In this document: positions 9,650 through 18,293 of the stretch, one piece after another
Position numbering within the stretch: position 1 is the first letter of the stretch
Layout of the letters: each line of letters begins with the position of its first letter
NCBI GenBank assembly: GCA_965234475.1
Contig: OZ248397.1
Span: 682,001-746,000 of the forward strand
Length of the DNA stretch: 64,000 nt
Source: Methylopumilus sp947499625
Lineage (GTDB): Bacteria; Pseudomonadota; Gammaproteobacteria; Burkholderiales; Methylophilaceae
Direction of reading: 5' to 3'
The notes under the pieces: generated by a model
What the model was told of the DNA's origin: nothing
What the model saw: only the letters and a program-made list of their open reading frames with translations
Database searches by the model: none
Made by a program: the position numbers and the translations under genes

Positions 9650-9725
9650 GTCCCCATCGTCTAGAGGCCTAGGACACCTCCCTTTCACGGAGGGAACAGG
9701 GGTTCGACTCCCCTTGGGGACGCCA
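9650..9725 (+). tRNA. tRNA-Glu (anticodon TTC)
   Basis: This is a 76-base cloverleaf with encoded CCA. The acceptor stem pairs GTCCCCA with TGGGGAC, the anticodon arm CCTCC-CTTTCAC-GGAGG exposes TTC, and the T arm has GGTTCGACTCC. It lies between tRNA-Ala and ppa. A TATAGT-like box near 9621 might give it its own start, but joint transcription with tRNA-Ala is simpler. Confidence 0.97.
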
Positions 9726-9805
9726 ATTACTAAGCTAGCTCTGCAATTCAGAGATAGCTTCAAACATGCTAGAATCACTTTTTTAAAATTTCCCCGTAAA
9801 AACTT

Positions 9806-10336
9806 ATGAGCTTAGATAACGTCCTTCCCGGTAAAGATATTCCAACACATTTCAACGTTATTATTGAAATTCCTATGAATGCTGATCCAATCAAATATGA
9901 GGTGGATAAAGAGTCAGGTGCGATCTTTGTAGATCGATTTATGGGAACTGCAATGCACTATCCCACTAACTATGGCTATATACCAAAAACAATTTCGGGC
10001 GATGGTGATCCTGTTGATGTTCTTGTCGTTACTCCATTCCCTTTAATTCCAGGAGTGGTTGTGAGTTGTCGCGCTGTTGGCATATTAGAAATGGAAGATG
10101 AGCAGGGTCAGGACGCAAAAGTTTTAGCAGTTCCTGAAGATAGAATTCTTTCAATCTATTCGCGCTGGCAAAAACCGGAAGATATGAATCCTTTGCGTCT
10201 CAATCAAATTCAACATTTTTTCGAGCACTATAAAGATTTGGAAAAAGGCAAATGGGTTAAAGTTAAAGGCTGGAATGGTCCTCAAGATGCTCACAAAGAA
10301 ATTCTTGAGGGTATTGAAAGATACAAAAAAAGTTAG
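9806..10336 (+). CDS. ppa: Inorganic pyrophosphatase
   Basis: The product has 176 residues, a standard family I soluble pyrophosphatase. It splits pyrophosphate to two phosphates and so pulls biosynthetic reactions forward. The family signature DGDPVDVLV is at residues 66-74, giving the metal-binding Asp66, Asp68 and Asp71 (E. coli 65, 67, 70). The N-terminal VIIEIPMNADPIKYE and the RFMGTAMHYPTNYGYIP segment, with its active-site Arg and Tyr residues, are conserved. It follows the tRNA pair by 80 bases and converges with the next minus-strand gene with only 3 bases between stops. Confidence 0.98.
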   Translation: MSLDNVLPGKDIPTHFNVIIEIPMNADPIKYEVDKESGAIFVDRFMGTAMHYPTNYGYIPKTISGDGDPVDVLVVTPFPLIPGVVVSCRAVGILEMEDEQGQDAKVLAVPEDRILSIYSRWQKPEDMNPLRLNQIQHFFEHYKDLEKGKWVKVKGWNGPQDAHKEILEGIERYKKS

Positions 10337-10339
10337 CTG

Positions 10340-10717
10340 TTAAAATCCATGACGGCCCACAATCTCGGACGGGTCTTCATCTTTAAGAAATACGTATTCT
10401 CCTGTGATATCTATTTCTATCCAGTCACATGACAAAGATAAAGTTTCGAAGTTTTCATCAATGACGCAGCAATCTAGCCACTTCTTTTCGCCGTTAATCA
10501 AAACAGCTTGAAAACCAATATCTCTCCAAGCATTCGCTAAATTTTCCATATCAATTGGATTCATAGCGCCATCTCTAAACAGATGCTCATCATACCAAAC
10601 ACGAGTACCAAGAGAAGAAGCGTGATCGATCAAGCATTGTTCCCATCCGCCAGGATATTTTTCTTCAATGGTTAATTTTCGAACAATAAAATTAATATGC
10701 TCTAATGCGATGGCCAT
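10340..10717 (-). CDS. Conserved hypothetical cytoplasmic protein
   Basis: The product has 125 residues, acidic, with no signal peptide or membrane segment. It starts directly after the stop of the RluF-like gene upstream on the same strand, so the two are probably translated from one message. Visible landmarks are an N-terminal MAIALEHINFIVRK strand, GGWEQCL, a WYDEHLFRDGAMNP stretch, and a C-terminal C-x-WIEIDI strand. The N-terminal 'LEHINFIVR' faintly resembles the first strand of glyoxalase-fold proteins, but the metal ligands cannot be placed. I do not assign a function. Confidence 0.6.
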   Translation of the reverse strand: MAIALEHINFIVRKLTIEEKYPGGWEQCLIDHASSLGTRVWYDEHLFRDGAMNPIDMENLANAWRDIGFQAVLINGEKKWLDCCVIDENFETLSLSCDWIEIDITGEYVFLKDEDPSEIVGRHGF

Positions 10718-11455
10718 TTAGAAGTTCTCTTTCTCTTCTAAAAATCTCCACATGCCTGTGGGCAGATCGCCAAGTAAAACATTACCAATTCTCACCCTTT
10801 TTAATCCAGTCACATGAAGCCCAACAAGTTCACACATTCTTCTAATTTGTCTATTTCGCCCCTCAGTTAAAACAAAGCGCAATTGATCGTCATTTTGCCA
10901 TTCAACTTCAGCATGTTTTAGCTTGTAGCCATCGAGCGAAAGTCCATGTCTTAATAACTCCAAACCTTGATTCACTAATTTTCCTTCGACCCGAACTAAG
11001 TATTCTTTTTCGATAGCGCTCTGCTCGCCAATAATTGTTTTAGCAATTCTTCCATCTTGTGTAAGCACTAATAATCCGGAAGAATCAATATCAAGCCTTC
11101 CAGCTGGAGCTAATCCATCAGTATTAAATCTTGGATTCCGAGACGAATGCTGTTTAGAAACTTGAAAATTATCCTGGGTCACAAGACTGGCGGCAGGCGT
11201 AAAAGCTTTATCGTCATCAAGATGTGAAATATAACCCACGGGCTTATTTAAGATAACAGTTGCTTTTGAAGACTGCTGAATAGCTGCTTGCTTTTTTAAT
11301 TCAACTTTTTGTGATCGGTAAGCACGTGTGCCTAATTCAGTGACAACCTTGCCATCAAGCATGACGAGACCTTGCTCAATATAAGCATCAGCTTCTCTTC
11401 TTGAACAAAGGCCAAGCTCAGATAGTATTTTTGAAATACGAACAGCTTCTTCCAT
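10718..11455 (-). CDS. rluF: RsuA/RluB/RluF-family 23S rRNA pseudouridine synthase, RluF-like
   Basis: The product has 245 residues. An S4 RNA-binding domain occupies about residues 5-55 (RISKILSELGLCSRREADAYIEQG). The catalytic domain has the family motif GRLDIDSSGLL with the catalytic Asp122, and later the LTEGRNRQIRRMCE loop. The S4 wording and the C-terminal 'LKRVRIGNVLLGDLPTGMWRFL'-type segment fit RluF (which modifies 23S rRNA U2604 in E. coli) better than RluB or RsuA. An insert at about 85-113 before the GRLD motif is a little longer than usual. It is placed between the PQQ-fold lipoprotein and an unknown gene, all on the minus strand. Confidence 0.8.
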   Translation of the reverse strand: MEEAVRISKILSELGLCSRREADAYIEQGLVMLDGKVVTELGTRAYRSQKVELKKQAAIQQSSKATVILNKPVGYISHLDDDKAFTPAASLVTQDNFQVSKQHSSRNPRFNTDGLAPAGRLDIDSSGLLVLTQDGRIAKTIIGEQSAIEKEYLVRVEGKLVNQGLELLRHGLSLDGYKLKHAEVEWQNDDQLRFVLTEGRNRQIRRMCELVGLHVTGLKRVRIGNVLLGDLPTGMWRFLEEKENF

Positions 11456-11466
11456 TTATATGAACT

Positions 11467-13314
11467 TTATGATTTTTTAAGTTTGTAAACCAAGATGTTG
11501 TCACCCTCTTTAAAACCAAAGATAGAATTACCACCTGCAGCAACAGCAATATATTGCGTTCCATCAATCTCATAACTAATGGGCGGTGCATTAACGCCTG
11601 CATCAACTTTATTTGTCCAAAGTAACTTTCCAGTTTTAGCATCGTAAGCATTAAAATTCCCATTACCCTCACCCATGAAAACAAGATTACCTTCAGTCGC
11701 TAATAAGCCTCCTGTTAATGGTTGAGGTGTCTTAACTTGCCATTTAATTTTTTTACTATTTAAATCAATAGCAGAAAGTAGTCCCCATCTCTCATCTTGT
11801 GTAGGTTCGGAAGAAGCATATCTAATCGCAGGTAAATCATCACGCGCAGGCTCATCAACTAATGTGTATTTAATAGGTGCATGAATAGCTGAAACAAATG
11901 CAATTTGATTTTTTTCATCTAGGGAGGTTGGGCCCCAATTAGCACCTCCTAAAATACCCGGGTATAAAACTGTACCCTCAGCTGTGGCTTTTGCAAAAAG
12001 ATTTTTTTGCGGCACAAAGGGTTCTGTTTTTACCAAAAGATCACCCGTGATACGATTGTGAATGTAATACCATCCGGTTTTACTAGCCTGACCTACCGCA
12101 GGAATCGTTTTACCATCTTTCTTATATTCAAATAATACTGGGGGGCTAGCAACATCATACCCCCATACATCATGAGGGACTTGCTGATAAAACCATTTTA
12201 ATTTACCTGAGGTTGCATCGAGCGCTACAAGGGAAACAGTATATAAATTGTCTCCAGGTCTTGAAATGTCATTCATCTGTGGAGAAGGATTACCTGTCCC
12301 AAAATATAAAGTATTTGTTTCTTCATCAATAGCCGGGGTGCTCCACGCTGAGCCTCCTCCAAACTTCCAAGCTTCTTTATTATTTTTAAGACTTTCTTTT
12401 TCTTGAGCAATGTTACGGTTTAAAGAAACATTACCTTCAATTGTTTCTCTAAATTTACCCTCCCATCTTTCTGATGGAATCGTATCGAACTGCCAAACGC
12501 GCTTACCTGTTTGAATGTTATAAGCTGCCAAAAATCCTGGGCGCCCAAAACGACCATCCACCCCAATTACAGCGCCCATTGGTGCATCTGGTCTGGGGGT
12601 ATCGACATGCAATCCATATCCCACACCTGTAATGCCCACAATCACTAAATCTTTGTAAGTCACTGGAGCCATAGCTATACCGACACCGGTTTGCCCATAA
12701 ACATCCTTTTGACTCTTACTGTCGGACTGACTTAGTGAGTTACTACTTTCAAATTTATTATCATTATCGGCAACATCAATATCCCAGATTTTTTTACCTG
12801 TATGTGCATCTAAGGCAACGAGTCTTGCATCAACTGTACCTATAAAAATTTTATTACTTGAATATGCCAATCCTCGATTTGCAGGTCCGCAACACATTCT
12901 CCAGCTATCTCTTTTTTTATGGTTATAACGCCATAACTCTTTACCTGTCTTTGCGTCTAATGCAACCACATGGTTATGCGGAAGACTTATGAACATTACA
13001 TTATTAATAACCAATGGGGATGCTTGAAATGTTGCTACAACACCCGATTTAAATTTCCAAGCGAGTTCAAGATTTTTGACATTATCTTGATTAATTTGAG
13101 TTAAGGTCGAAAAGCGTTGATTGGTAAGATTCTTACCATATGAGGGCCATTGCTCGTCTGAGCCAAATTTGAATGACGGAAGCTTGGGTAGAGAAATCTT
13201 ATCTAAAGACAAGGAATCTAGGGAAATAGAATCCATGGAAGCGCAACCTGTGAATATGAGAAAAAAGAAGCTTAATAGAGCCACTCGGATAGATTTCAAC
13301 GTATACCCTTTCAA
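11467..13314 (-). CDS. PQQ-dehydrogenase-fold lipoprotein with altered active-site residues
   Basis: The product has 615 residues. The N-terminus is a lipoprotein signal (hydrophobic run then FTGC; lipidated Cys24), followed by a low-complexity Ser/Leu/Lys linker. The rest is an eight-bladed quinoprotein propeller: repeated 'ALDAKTGKELW'-type W-motifs (for example at 118-128, 168-177, 363-374) and the adjacent-cysteine motif CCGPANRG (Cys141-Cys142) known from methanol/ethanol quinoprotein dehydrogenases. By hand alignment to MxaF/XoxF, the metal-ligand Asn (N352 in GTGNPSP) is kept. The catalytic Asp falls on Gly385 in PHDVWGYD, the position two later is Asp387 (as in lanthanide XoxF), Arg331 becomes Lys422, and the Glu ligand is not conserved. 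Cell-surface or periplasmic oxidoreductase, substrate unknown. Confidence 0.8.
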   Translation of the reverse strand: MKGYTLKSIRVALLSFFFLIFTGCASMDSISLDSLSLDKISLPKLPSFKFGSDEQWPSYGKNLTNQRFSTLTQINQDNVKNLELAWKFKSGVVATFQASPLVINNVMFISLPHNHVVALDAKTGKELWRYNHKKRDSWRMCCGPANRGLAYSSNKIFIGTVDARLVALDAHTGKKIWDIDVADNDNKFESSNSLSQSDSKSQKDVYGQTGVGIAMAPVTYKDLVIVGITGVGYGLHVDTPRPDAPMGAVIGVDGRFGRPGFLAAYNIQTGKRVWQFDTIPSERWEGKFRETIEGNVSLNRNIAQEKESLKNNKEAWKFGGGSAWSTPAIDEETNTLYFGTGNPSPQMNDISRPGDNLYTVSLVALDATSGKLKWFYQQVPHDVWGYDVASPPVLFEYKKDGKTIPAVGQASKTGWYYIHNRITGDLLVKTEPFVPQKNLFAKATAEGTVLYPGILGGANWGPTSLDEKNQIAFVSAIHAPIKYTLVDEPARDDLPAIRYASSEPTQDERWGLLSAIDLNSKKIKWQVKTPQPLTGGLLATEGNLVFMGEGNGNFNAYDAKTGKLLWTNKVDAGVNAPPISYEIDGTQYIAVAAGGNSIFGFKEGDNILVYKLKKS

Positions 13315-13427
13315 AACGATCGTATGAGATTGCTAGATTAATAAAGCACTTTATTGATAATGCCTAATACTGATATCTTATCGCAAGCAATCTTTTTTTA
13401 ATACCAGATATAGACTGACAACTTTAC

Positions 13428-14630
13428 ATGCAAAAAAATATATTAATCATTGGAGCAGGCATTACAGGCTGTTCATTGGCGCATTTTTTAGCAAATACCG
13501 GATGGGATGTCACATTAGTAGAGAGCCAAGATGATATAGCTTCCGGAGGTTCAGGAAATCCAGTTGCAGCAATTTATCCCAAATTCATGCTTAACGATAA
13601 GGCATACAATGATTTCATGCTAAAAAGTTTTATGTTTACGACAGCATGGATAGATAAATTAGGTCTAAATAAAGATGATTATCGATTTGATGGTGCGATT
13701 GAAATTTTAGAGGAAGCATATGCTCATAAATTAGAAATTAATTTATCAAGTAAAAGTGTAGACCAAGAAAAAATTTTAACCTTAATAGATAAACCAATAC
13801 TTAAAAAATATTTAATGAATCAGGATTCAAGTGGACTTCTCTTTCATCAAGGGGGCTGGGTAAATCCAATAGCCCTATGTCAGCATTTAGTAAATCATTC
13901 AAATATTAAAATACTTACAAACCAGGAAATAATATCGATTGAAAAATTAAATAATGAATGGACCCTTAAGACTAAAGATAAAAAAATTTTCAATAGTGAT
14001 CATGTTGCCATTTGTAATGCAGCATATCTGCATCAATTTGACTTAACTCAACATTTACATACAGAGGCTTTCCGAGGACAGATCAATTGGGTCAATTCAA
14101 CACCATTTAAAATGCCTTCTATCGTCATCTGTGATAAGGGATACTTAGGGCCACCCATGCAAAATAAGCATATTTTTGGTGCAACTTATGGCATGAATGA
14201 CTTTAATAAGAACTTAAGATTAAGCGATACAAAAAAGAACATAGCTTCAATAAAAGACATACATCGAGAATTTTATAATTATTGTCTAGCGCAAAAAACA
14301 ATGTCTGGGAGAGTGTCTTGGCGAGCATCTACAAAAGATAGAAAACCTTATGTAGGTCGCATATTTAATAATGAATTATTTAAAAAAATGCGTGTGAGAG
14401 AATTGGCTCAGACAGATCAACTCCCATGGCTGGACAATTTGTATGTTGCGAGTGGATTTGGCTCCAGAGGCTTTACGTTTGCCCCCTACTGCACTTTCGT
14501 CCTAGCCAATTTAATCAACAAAAACTTATCTAAAGAAGATAAAGAAACACTAAATTACACAAATCCGGAAAGATATAGGCTCAAAAAAATGAGTTTAAAA
14601 AAAGCAGCGAGTTGTATTTTTAAGGTATAA
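13428..14630 (+). CDS. mnmC: Stand-alone MnmC C-terminal domain (FAD-dependent cmnm5U34 oxidoreductase)
   Basis: The product has 400 residues. It starts with a dinucleotide-binding motif (IIGAGITGCSLAHFLA) and then the segment 'ASGGSGNPVAAIYPKF', which is typical of the FAD/DAO domain of MnmC. The C-terminal 'RVSWRASTKDRKPYVGR' and 'LYVASGFGSRGFTFAPYC' match the same family. MnmC2 oxidises carboxymethylaminomethyl-uridine at tRNA position 34 to the aminomethyl form. In E. coli this domain is fused behind a methyltransferase domain (MnmC1). Here the protein starts at the FAD motif, so the methyltransferase half is absent, and no candidate for it is next door. Confidence 0.8.
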   Translation: MQKNILIIGAGITGCSLAHFLANTGWDVTLVESQDDIASGGSGNPVAAIYPKFMLNDKAYNDFMLKSFMFTTAWIDKLGLNKDDYRFDGAIEILEEAYAHKLEINLSSKSVDQEKILTLIDKPILKKYLMNQDSSGLLFHQGGWVNPIALCQHLVNHSNIKILTNQEIISIEKLNNEWTLKTKDKKIFNSDHVAICNAAYLHQFDLTQHLHTEAFRGQINWVNSTPFKMPSIVICDKGYLGPPMQNKHIFGATYGMNDFNKNLRLSDTKKNIASIKDIHREFYNYCLAQKTMSGRVSWRASTKDRKPYVGRIFNNELFKKMRVRELAQTDQLPWLDNLYVASGFGSRGFTFAPYCTFVLANLINKNLSKEDKETLNYTNPERYRLKKMSLKKAASCIFKV

Positions 14631-14638
14631 ATTTAATC

Positions 14639-16495
14639 ATGTCAAAATCTCTTATTGATCTTGCAAAAAAATATGAAGAAGAAGGTGATCTTGTAAGTGC
14701 TATAGAAGTTCTTACAAAAGCACTTCAAGCTAAACCTAACGATCTATTTATTCAATTAGAATTAGGTAATCTTTGTGCTTTAAACAAACAATTTGTTGAT
14801 GCGGTAGGATACTTTAGAAATTCCTATATGGCTTTCAAAGATAATCTTGATATTAGAAATGCACTCTGTTATTCATTGTCAGAGCTCGGTAATGCATACC
14901 AAATACAGTCACAATTTTTATTAGCAGAAGCTTGCTTTGAAGAAGCTATTCAATATGAAAAAAATAATTGGACTTATTATTACAATTTAGCCAATGCAAA
15001 AGATAAACTTCAAAAAAGAGATGAGGCTTATCAATGCTACCAAAAAGCATTAAATCTTAACGAGCAGGATGCTGACCTCTGGAACAATTTAGGTAATGCA
15101 GAGCGTGAATTAGGTCACATAGATAAAGCCGTAGCCTCTTATGAGCGCGCATTGTCTATCAACCCCCTCTTGTTCCACGCTTATCTTCATCTCGCCCATC
15201 AAAAACAGCACATGTGTGACTGGCAAGGGATTGATGAGCTTTTTCAAAAAATATGCTCTATTGTGAATACGAATCCCGAAGCGCTCATTTCCCCCTTCGC
15301 TTTTATTTCAAACCCATTCTCTTCATCTCAAGAACAAATGGTATGTGCAAATCAGTGGACGCAAAATCACTTCAAAGCCCAATCATTCCAAAAAGGCAGA
15401 TGGGAAAGAAAAAATAAAATCCGTATTGGGTATTTGTCATCAGACTTTAAGTTACATCCCTTATATTTTTTAATACGCGACGTTATTAAATATCACGATC
15501 GTGATATTTTTGATATTTACGCTTATGATGCCAGCCCAAACGAAAATACAAACGAACGAACTACACTTATTAGTTTATTTGATCATTATCGTGATATCTC
15601 ATCTACCAATGATGGAAGCGCTGTGACTCTTATCAATCATGATGAAATTGACATATTGATAGATTTAACAGGTTATACGAATAACAGTCGAGCATTTATT
15701 GCCCCGCAACTTAAAAATACAATTACTATTAATTGGCTAGGTTACCCTGGTACGATGGGCTTTACGGGAGAAAAATCACTCTATGAATTTATCTTGGCTG
15801 ATGATTTTATTATCCCTGAAAGTGATGAAAAATATTATGCAGAATCTATTCTAAGACTGCCCTTTGCCTATCAGCCGAATATAGAAAATCGTAGCCAATC
15901 GAATGAGAAAAATCGGCAAGATTATGGCATTCCTTCAGACGCTTTTGTATATTGCGCTTTTAATCAATCGTTCAAAATTACAGAAGTCATATTCAAAGCC
16001 TGGCTTACGCTTTTACTAAAATATCCAAAAAGTATTCTCTGGTTAACACATTCCAATAAATGGGCTTCAGATCAACTAAAAAGCTACGCGGAGAAACATG
16101 GTATTAAATCTGAAAGAATTATTTTCGCGACACGCGTGCCTAATGAGGAACATATTGCTCGCCATGCTTTAGCAGATATTTATTTAGATACCCTACCTTA
16201 TAACGCTCACACTTCAGCCAGCGATGCCTTATCTATGAATTTACCAATTGTTACACTTAAGGGTAAAACATTCCCTTCAAGAGTGGCAGGAAGCTTGCTT
16301 CATAGCTTAAATCTAGATGAGCTAATTACCGAGGATATTGAAAGCTATATTCGATGTGCTTCTAAGCTCACTGAAGATTCAACATATAGACAGGACTTAA
16401 TTCAGAGACTGAAAGAAGCCAAATCAACTTCACCGAACTTCCAGCCGCGTTTATTTGCAAAAAAATTGGAAAGTATCTATCAAGAAATTATTTAA
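14639..16495 (+). CDS. TPR plus O-GlcNAc-transferase-like (SPINDLY/OGT, GT41) protein
   Basis: The product has 618 residues. Residues 1-190 hold about five tetratricopeptide repeats (for example 'AEACFEEAIQYEKNNWTYYYNLANA', 'AVASYERALSINPLLFHAYLHLA', shortened here). Residues 255-618 match the GT41 catalytic domain: IGYLSSDFKLHP (the N-lobe histidine), LTGYTNNSR, INWLGYPGTMG, YCAFNQSFK (the UDP-contacting lysine position), DIYLDTLPYNAHTSASDAL, and SRVAGSLLH. Such proteins glycosylate other proteins on Ser/Thr or modify surface structures, using a UDP-sugar in the cytoplasm. It starts 8 bases after mnmC; its stop overlaps the convergent EamA gene. Confidence 0.85.
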   Translation: MSKSLIDLAKKYEEEGDLVSAIEVLTKALQAKPNDLFIQLELGNLCALNKQFVDAVGYFRNSYMAFKDNLDIRNALCYSLSELGNAYQIQSQFLLAEACFEEAIQYEKNNWTYYYNLANAKDKLQKRDEAYQCYQKALNLNEQDADLWNNLGNAERELGHIDKAVASYERALSINPLLFHAYLHLAHQKQHMCDWQGIDELFQKICSIVNTNPEALISPFAFISNPFSSSQEQMVCANQWTQNHFKAQSFQKGRWERKNKIRIGYLSSDFKLHPLYFLIRDVIKYHDRDIFDIYAYDASPNENTNERTTLISLFDHYRDISSTNDGSAVTLINHDEIDILIDLTGYTNNSRAFIAPQLKNTITINWLGYPGTMGFTGEKSLYEFILADDFIIPESDEKYYAESILRLPFAYQPNIENRSQSNEKNRQDYGIPSDAFVYCAFNQSFKITEVIFKAWLTLLLKYPKSILWLTHSNKWASDQLKSYAEKHGIKSERIIFATRVPNEEHIARHALADIYLDTLPYNAHTSASDALSMNLPIVTLKGKTFPSRVAGSLLHSLNLDELITEDIESYIRCASKLTEDSTYRQDLIQRLKEAKSTSPNFQPRLFAKKLESIYQEII

Positions 16496-17352
16496 TTTTT
16501 CGCAGAAAGAACCACGCCAGCAATAATCAAAATTCCGCCTAGCCACTCTTTAAGAGCAATACTTTCACCTACAAGAAAATAAGATGAAATTGCAGCAACC
16601 ACAATTTCAAATAGAAAAAAACTAGACGCTTCCACTGCTTTAATTTGTGTGACACCAAATTGCACAAGCAAAGTTGACAAAAATAAGCTTAATGCAATCA
16701 ACATCATAATCGCAGCATCAACTGGCCTGAAAAAATCTAATGTTGGCATAGCATTTTTATCAAACATAATGCATATCATGGCTACTACGATCACACCAAG
16801 CCAAATTGCTAATGCTTTTTGATTGACTGTCATATGTTCATGTTTACGTGTCATCACATTGGTTATCGCAAAACCTAAGCCGGAGCTAAGGGCTAACCAA
16901 TCATTCTTTGAATCTAAATGAATTAGATAGCCCGGCTCCCAAAACATAATAAAAGCCCCAATAAGAGAAATAAAGACAGCAATGTAATGACGTTTTTGCG
17001 TATCTTCATTCAGCATAAAATGCGCTAAAAAAATAGTCCAAACGGGGGAGAGATAAAATAAAAGCATGACACGTACAACCACTCCATCAATGACAGCGAG
17101 CACATAACTAATATTTGTATAACCTGCAACAAGAGCAAGAAGCCAAAAATCTTTTGACCATATAGGGACCTTTTTCTTAGTTATAAAAAAATAAAACAGC
17201 GCTATGGCAATCGTCAAAATAAACACATAAAAACTGGAATAAATACCTGAAACACCTGCTTGTGCCATTAAGCGATAGGGATACCAAATGATTCCCCAGA
17301 CAAAAGCTCCAAAAAGGAGAGAAAATATCGGAAGCAAAGATTTAATCTTCAT
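16492..17352 (-). CDS. EamA/DMT-family membrane transporter
   Basis: The product has 286 residues with ten predicted transmembrane helices in two five-helix halves, the drug/metabolite transporter layout (first half about 8-140, second about 150-285; the second ends in GESIALKEWLGGILIIAGVVL, shortened family motif 'GE..t..e.iG..lI..Gv'). It is an inner-membrane carrier; the substrate cannot be read from sequence. It overlaps the miaA stop by 4 bases, so the two are probably translationally coupled, and its own end overlaps the convergent OGT-like gene. It occupies the place where hfq follows miaA in many proteobacteria. Confidence 0.85.
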   Translation of the reverse strand: MKIKSLLPIFSLLFGAFVWGIIWYPYRLMAQAGVSGIYSSFYVFILTIAIALFYFFITKKKVPIWSKDFWLLALVAGYTNISYVLAVIDGVVVRVMLLFYLSPVWTIFLAHFMLNEDTQKRHYIAVFISLIGAFIMFWEPGYLIHLDSKNDWLALSSGLGFAITNVMTRKHEHMTVNQKALAIWLGVIVVAMICIMFDKNAMPTLDFFRPVDAAIMMLIALSLFLSTLLVQFGVTQIKAVEASSFFLFEIVVAAISSYFLVGESIALKEWLGGILIIAGVVLSAKN

Positions 17353-18290
17353 ATAAGTCTAGCCTTTATGAAAGCTATGACTTCTTTACTTATGAAGTCA
17401 TGTGAACAATCAAATAGATAAAGATTTTCCATGCTCCTCATCCAAGTCATTTGCCTTTTTGCCAGCTGTCGTGTTGCAAAGATAATCTTATCGATACATT
17501 CTTTTTCTTCAAATCCCCCATTAAAGTACTCGAGGGTCTGACGATATCCCACTGATCTCATGGATGGCATATGACTTTGAAGAGTAGGATATTTTTGAAG
17601 CAAAGATCTCACCTCTTCAAATAAGCCGGCCTCTATCATTTCATGAACTCTAAACTCAATTCGCTGATGAAGAATTTTTCTATTGCTCGGCATGAGTCCT
17701 AATTTACAAACTGAAAACGGAAATACATCTTTATTTTTTGATTGATGATAAGAAGACAGAGGCTTTCCTGATGAGTAAAAAACTTCTAAAGCACGACTGA
17801 TACGCTGGGCATCATTAGGATTTAACTTTTCTGCTGTTTCTTTGTCAACGGATTTAAGCTTTTCATAAAGCTTCGGCCAGCCGACTTGCCTCGCTTCTAT
17901 TTCTATATCTTTTCGTATCTGCTCATCAGTCATAGGCATTTGATTAATGCCTTTTTCAAGGCCATTGAAATACATCATAGTGCCTCCAACAAGGAGTGGA
18001 ATATGCTCTCGCATTAGAATTTCATCAATAAGTTTTAAAGCATCTTGCGTAAATTTTGCTACGGAGTAGGCCTCATTAGGCTTCATGATATTAATAAGGT
18101 GATGAGGTGCCTTATCTAGAATATCTTGAGATGGTTTAGCTACACCAATATCCATGTCTTGATATATTTGTGCTGAATCAACGCTAATAATTTCAAAAGG
18201 GAATGTGTTGACAAGCTCAACAGCAAGATTAGTTTTGCCTGAAGCTGTAGGACCTATCAAAAAGAAAACAGCTGGCTTCTCTATAGCCAT
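17349..18290 (-). CDS. miaA: tRNA dimethylallyltransferase MiaA
   Basis: The product has 313 residues, the usual length. It transfers a dimethylallyl group to N6 of A37 in tRNAs that read codons starting with U. The P-loop GPTASGKT is at residues 13-20, and the family segments DSAQIYQDMDIGVAKP, PHHLI and VGGTMMYF follow. The C-terminal 'ATRQLAKRQMTWMR' segment is the tRNA-binding signature. It lies 3 bases downstream of amiC. In E. coli mutL sits between the amidase gene and miaA, and hfq follows; neither is found here. Confidence 0.97.
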   Translation of the reverse strand: MAIEKPAVFFLIGPTASGKTNLAVELVNTFPFEIISVDSAQIYQDMDIGVAKPSQDILDKAPHHLINIMKPNEAYSVAKFTQDALKLIDEILMREHIPLLVGGTMMYFNGLEKGINQMPMTDEQIRKDIEIEARQVGWPKLYEKLKSVDKETAEKLNPNDAQRISRALEVFYSSGKPLSSYHQSKNKDVFPFSVCKLGLMPSNRKILHQRIEFRVHEMIEAGLFEEVRSLLQKYPTLQSHMPSMRSVGYRQTLEYFNGGFEEKECIDKIIFATRQLAKRQMTWMRSMENLYLFDCSHDFISKEVIAFIKARLI

Positions 18291-18293
18291 ACT

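Noticed and set aside
11418..11684. Frame inside the end of the PQQ-fold gene on the same strand
   Set aside because: An out-of-frame overlap with no domain; not needed to explain any conserved sequence and no frameshift is visible.
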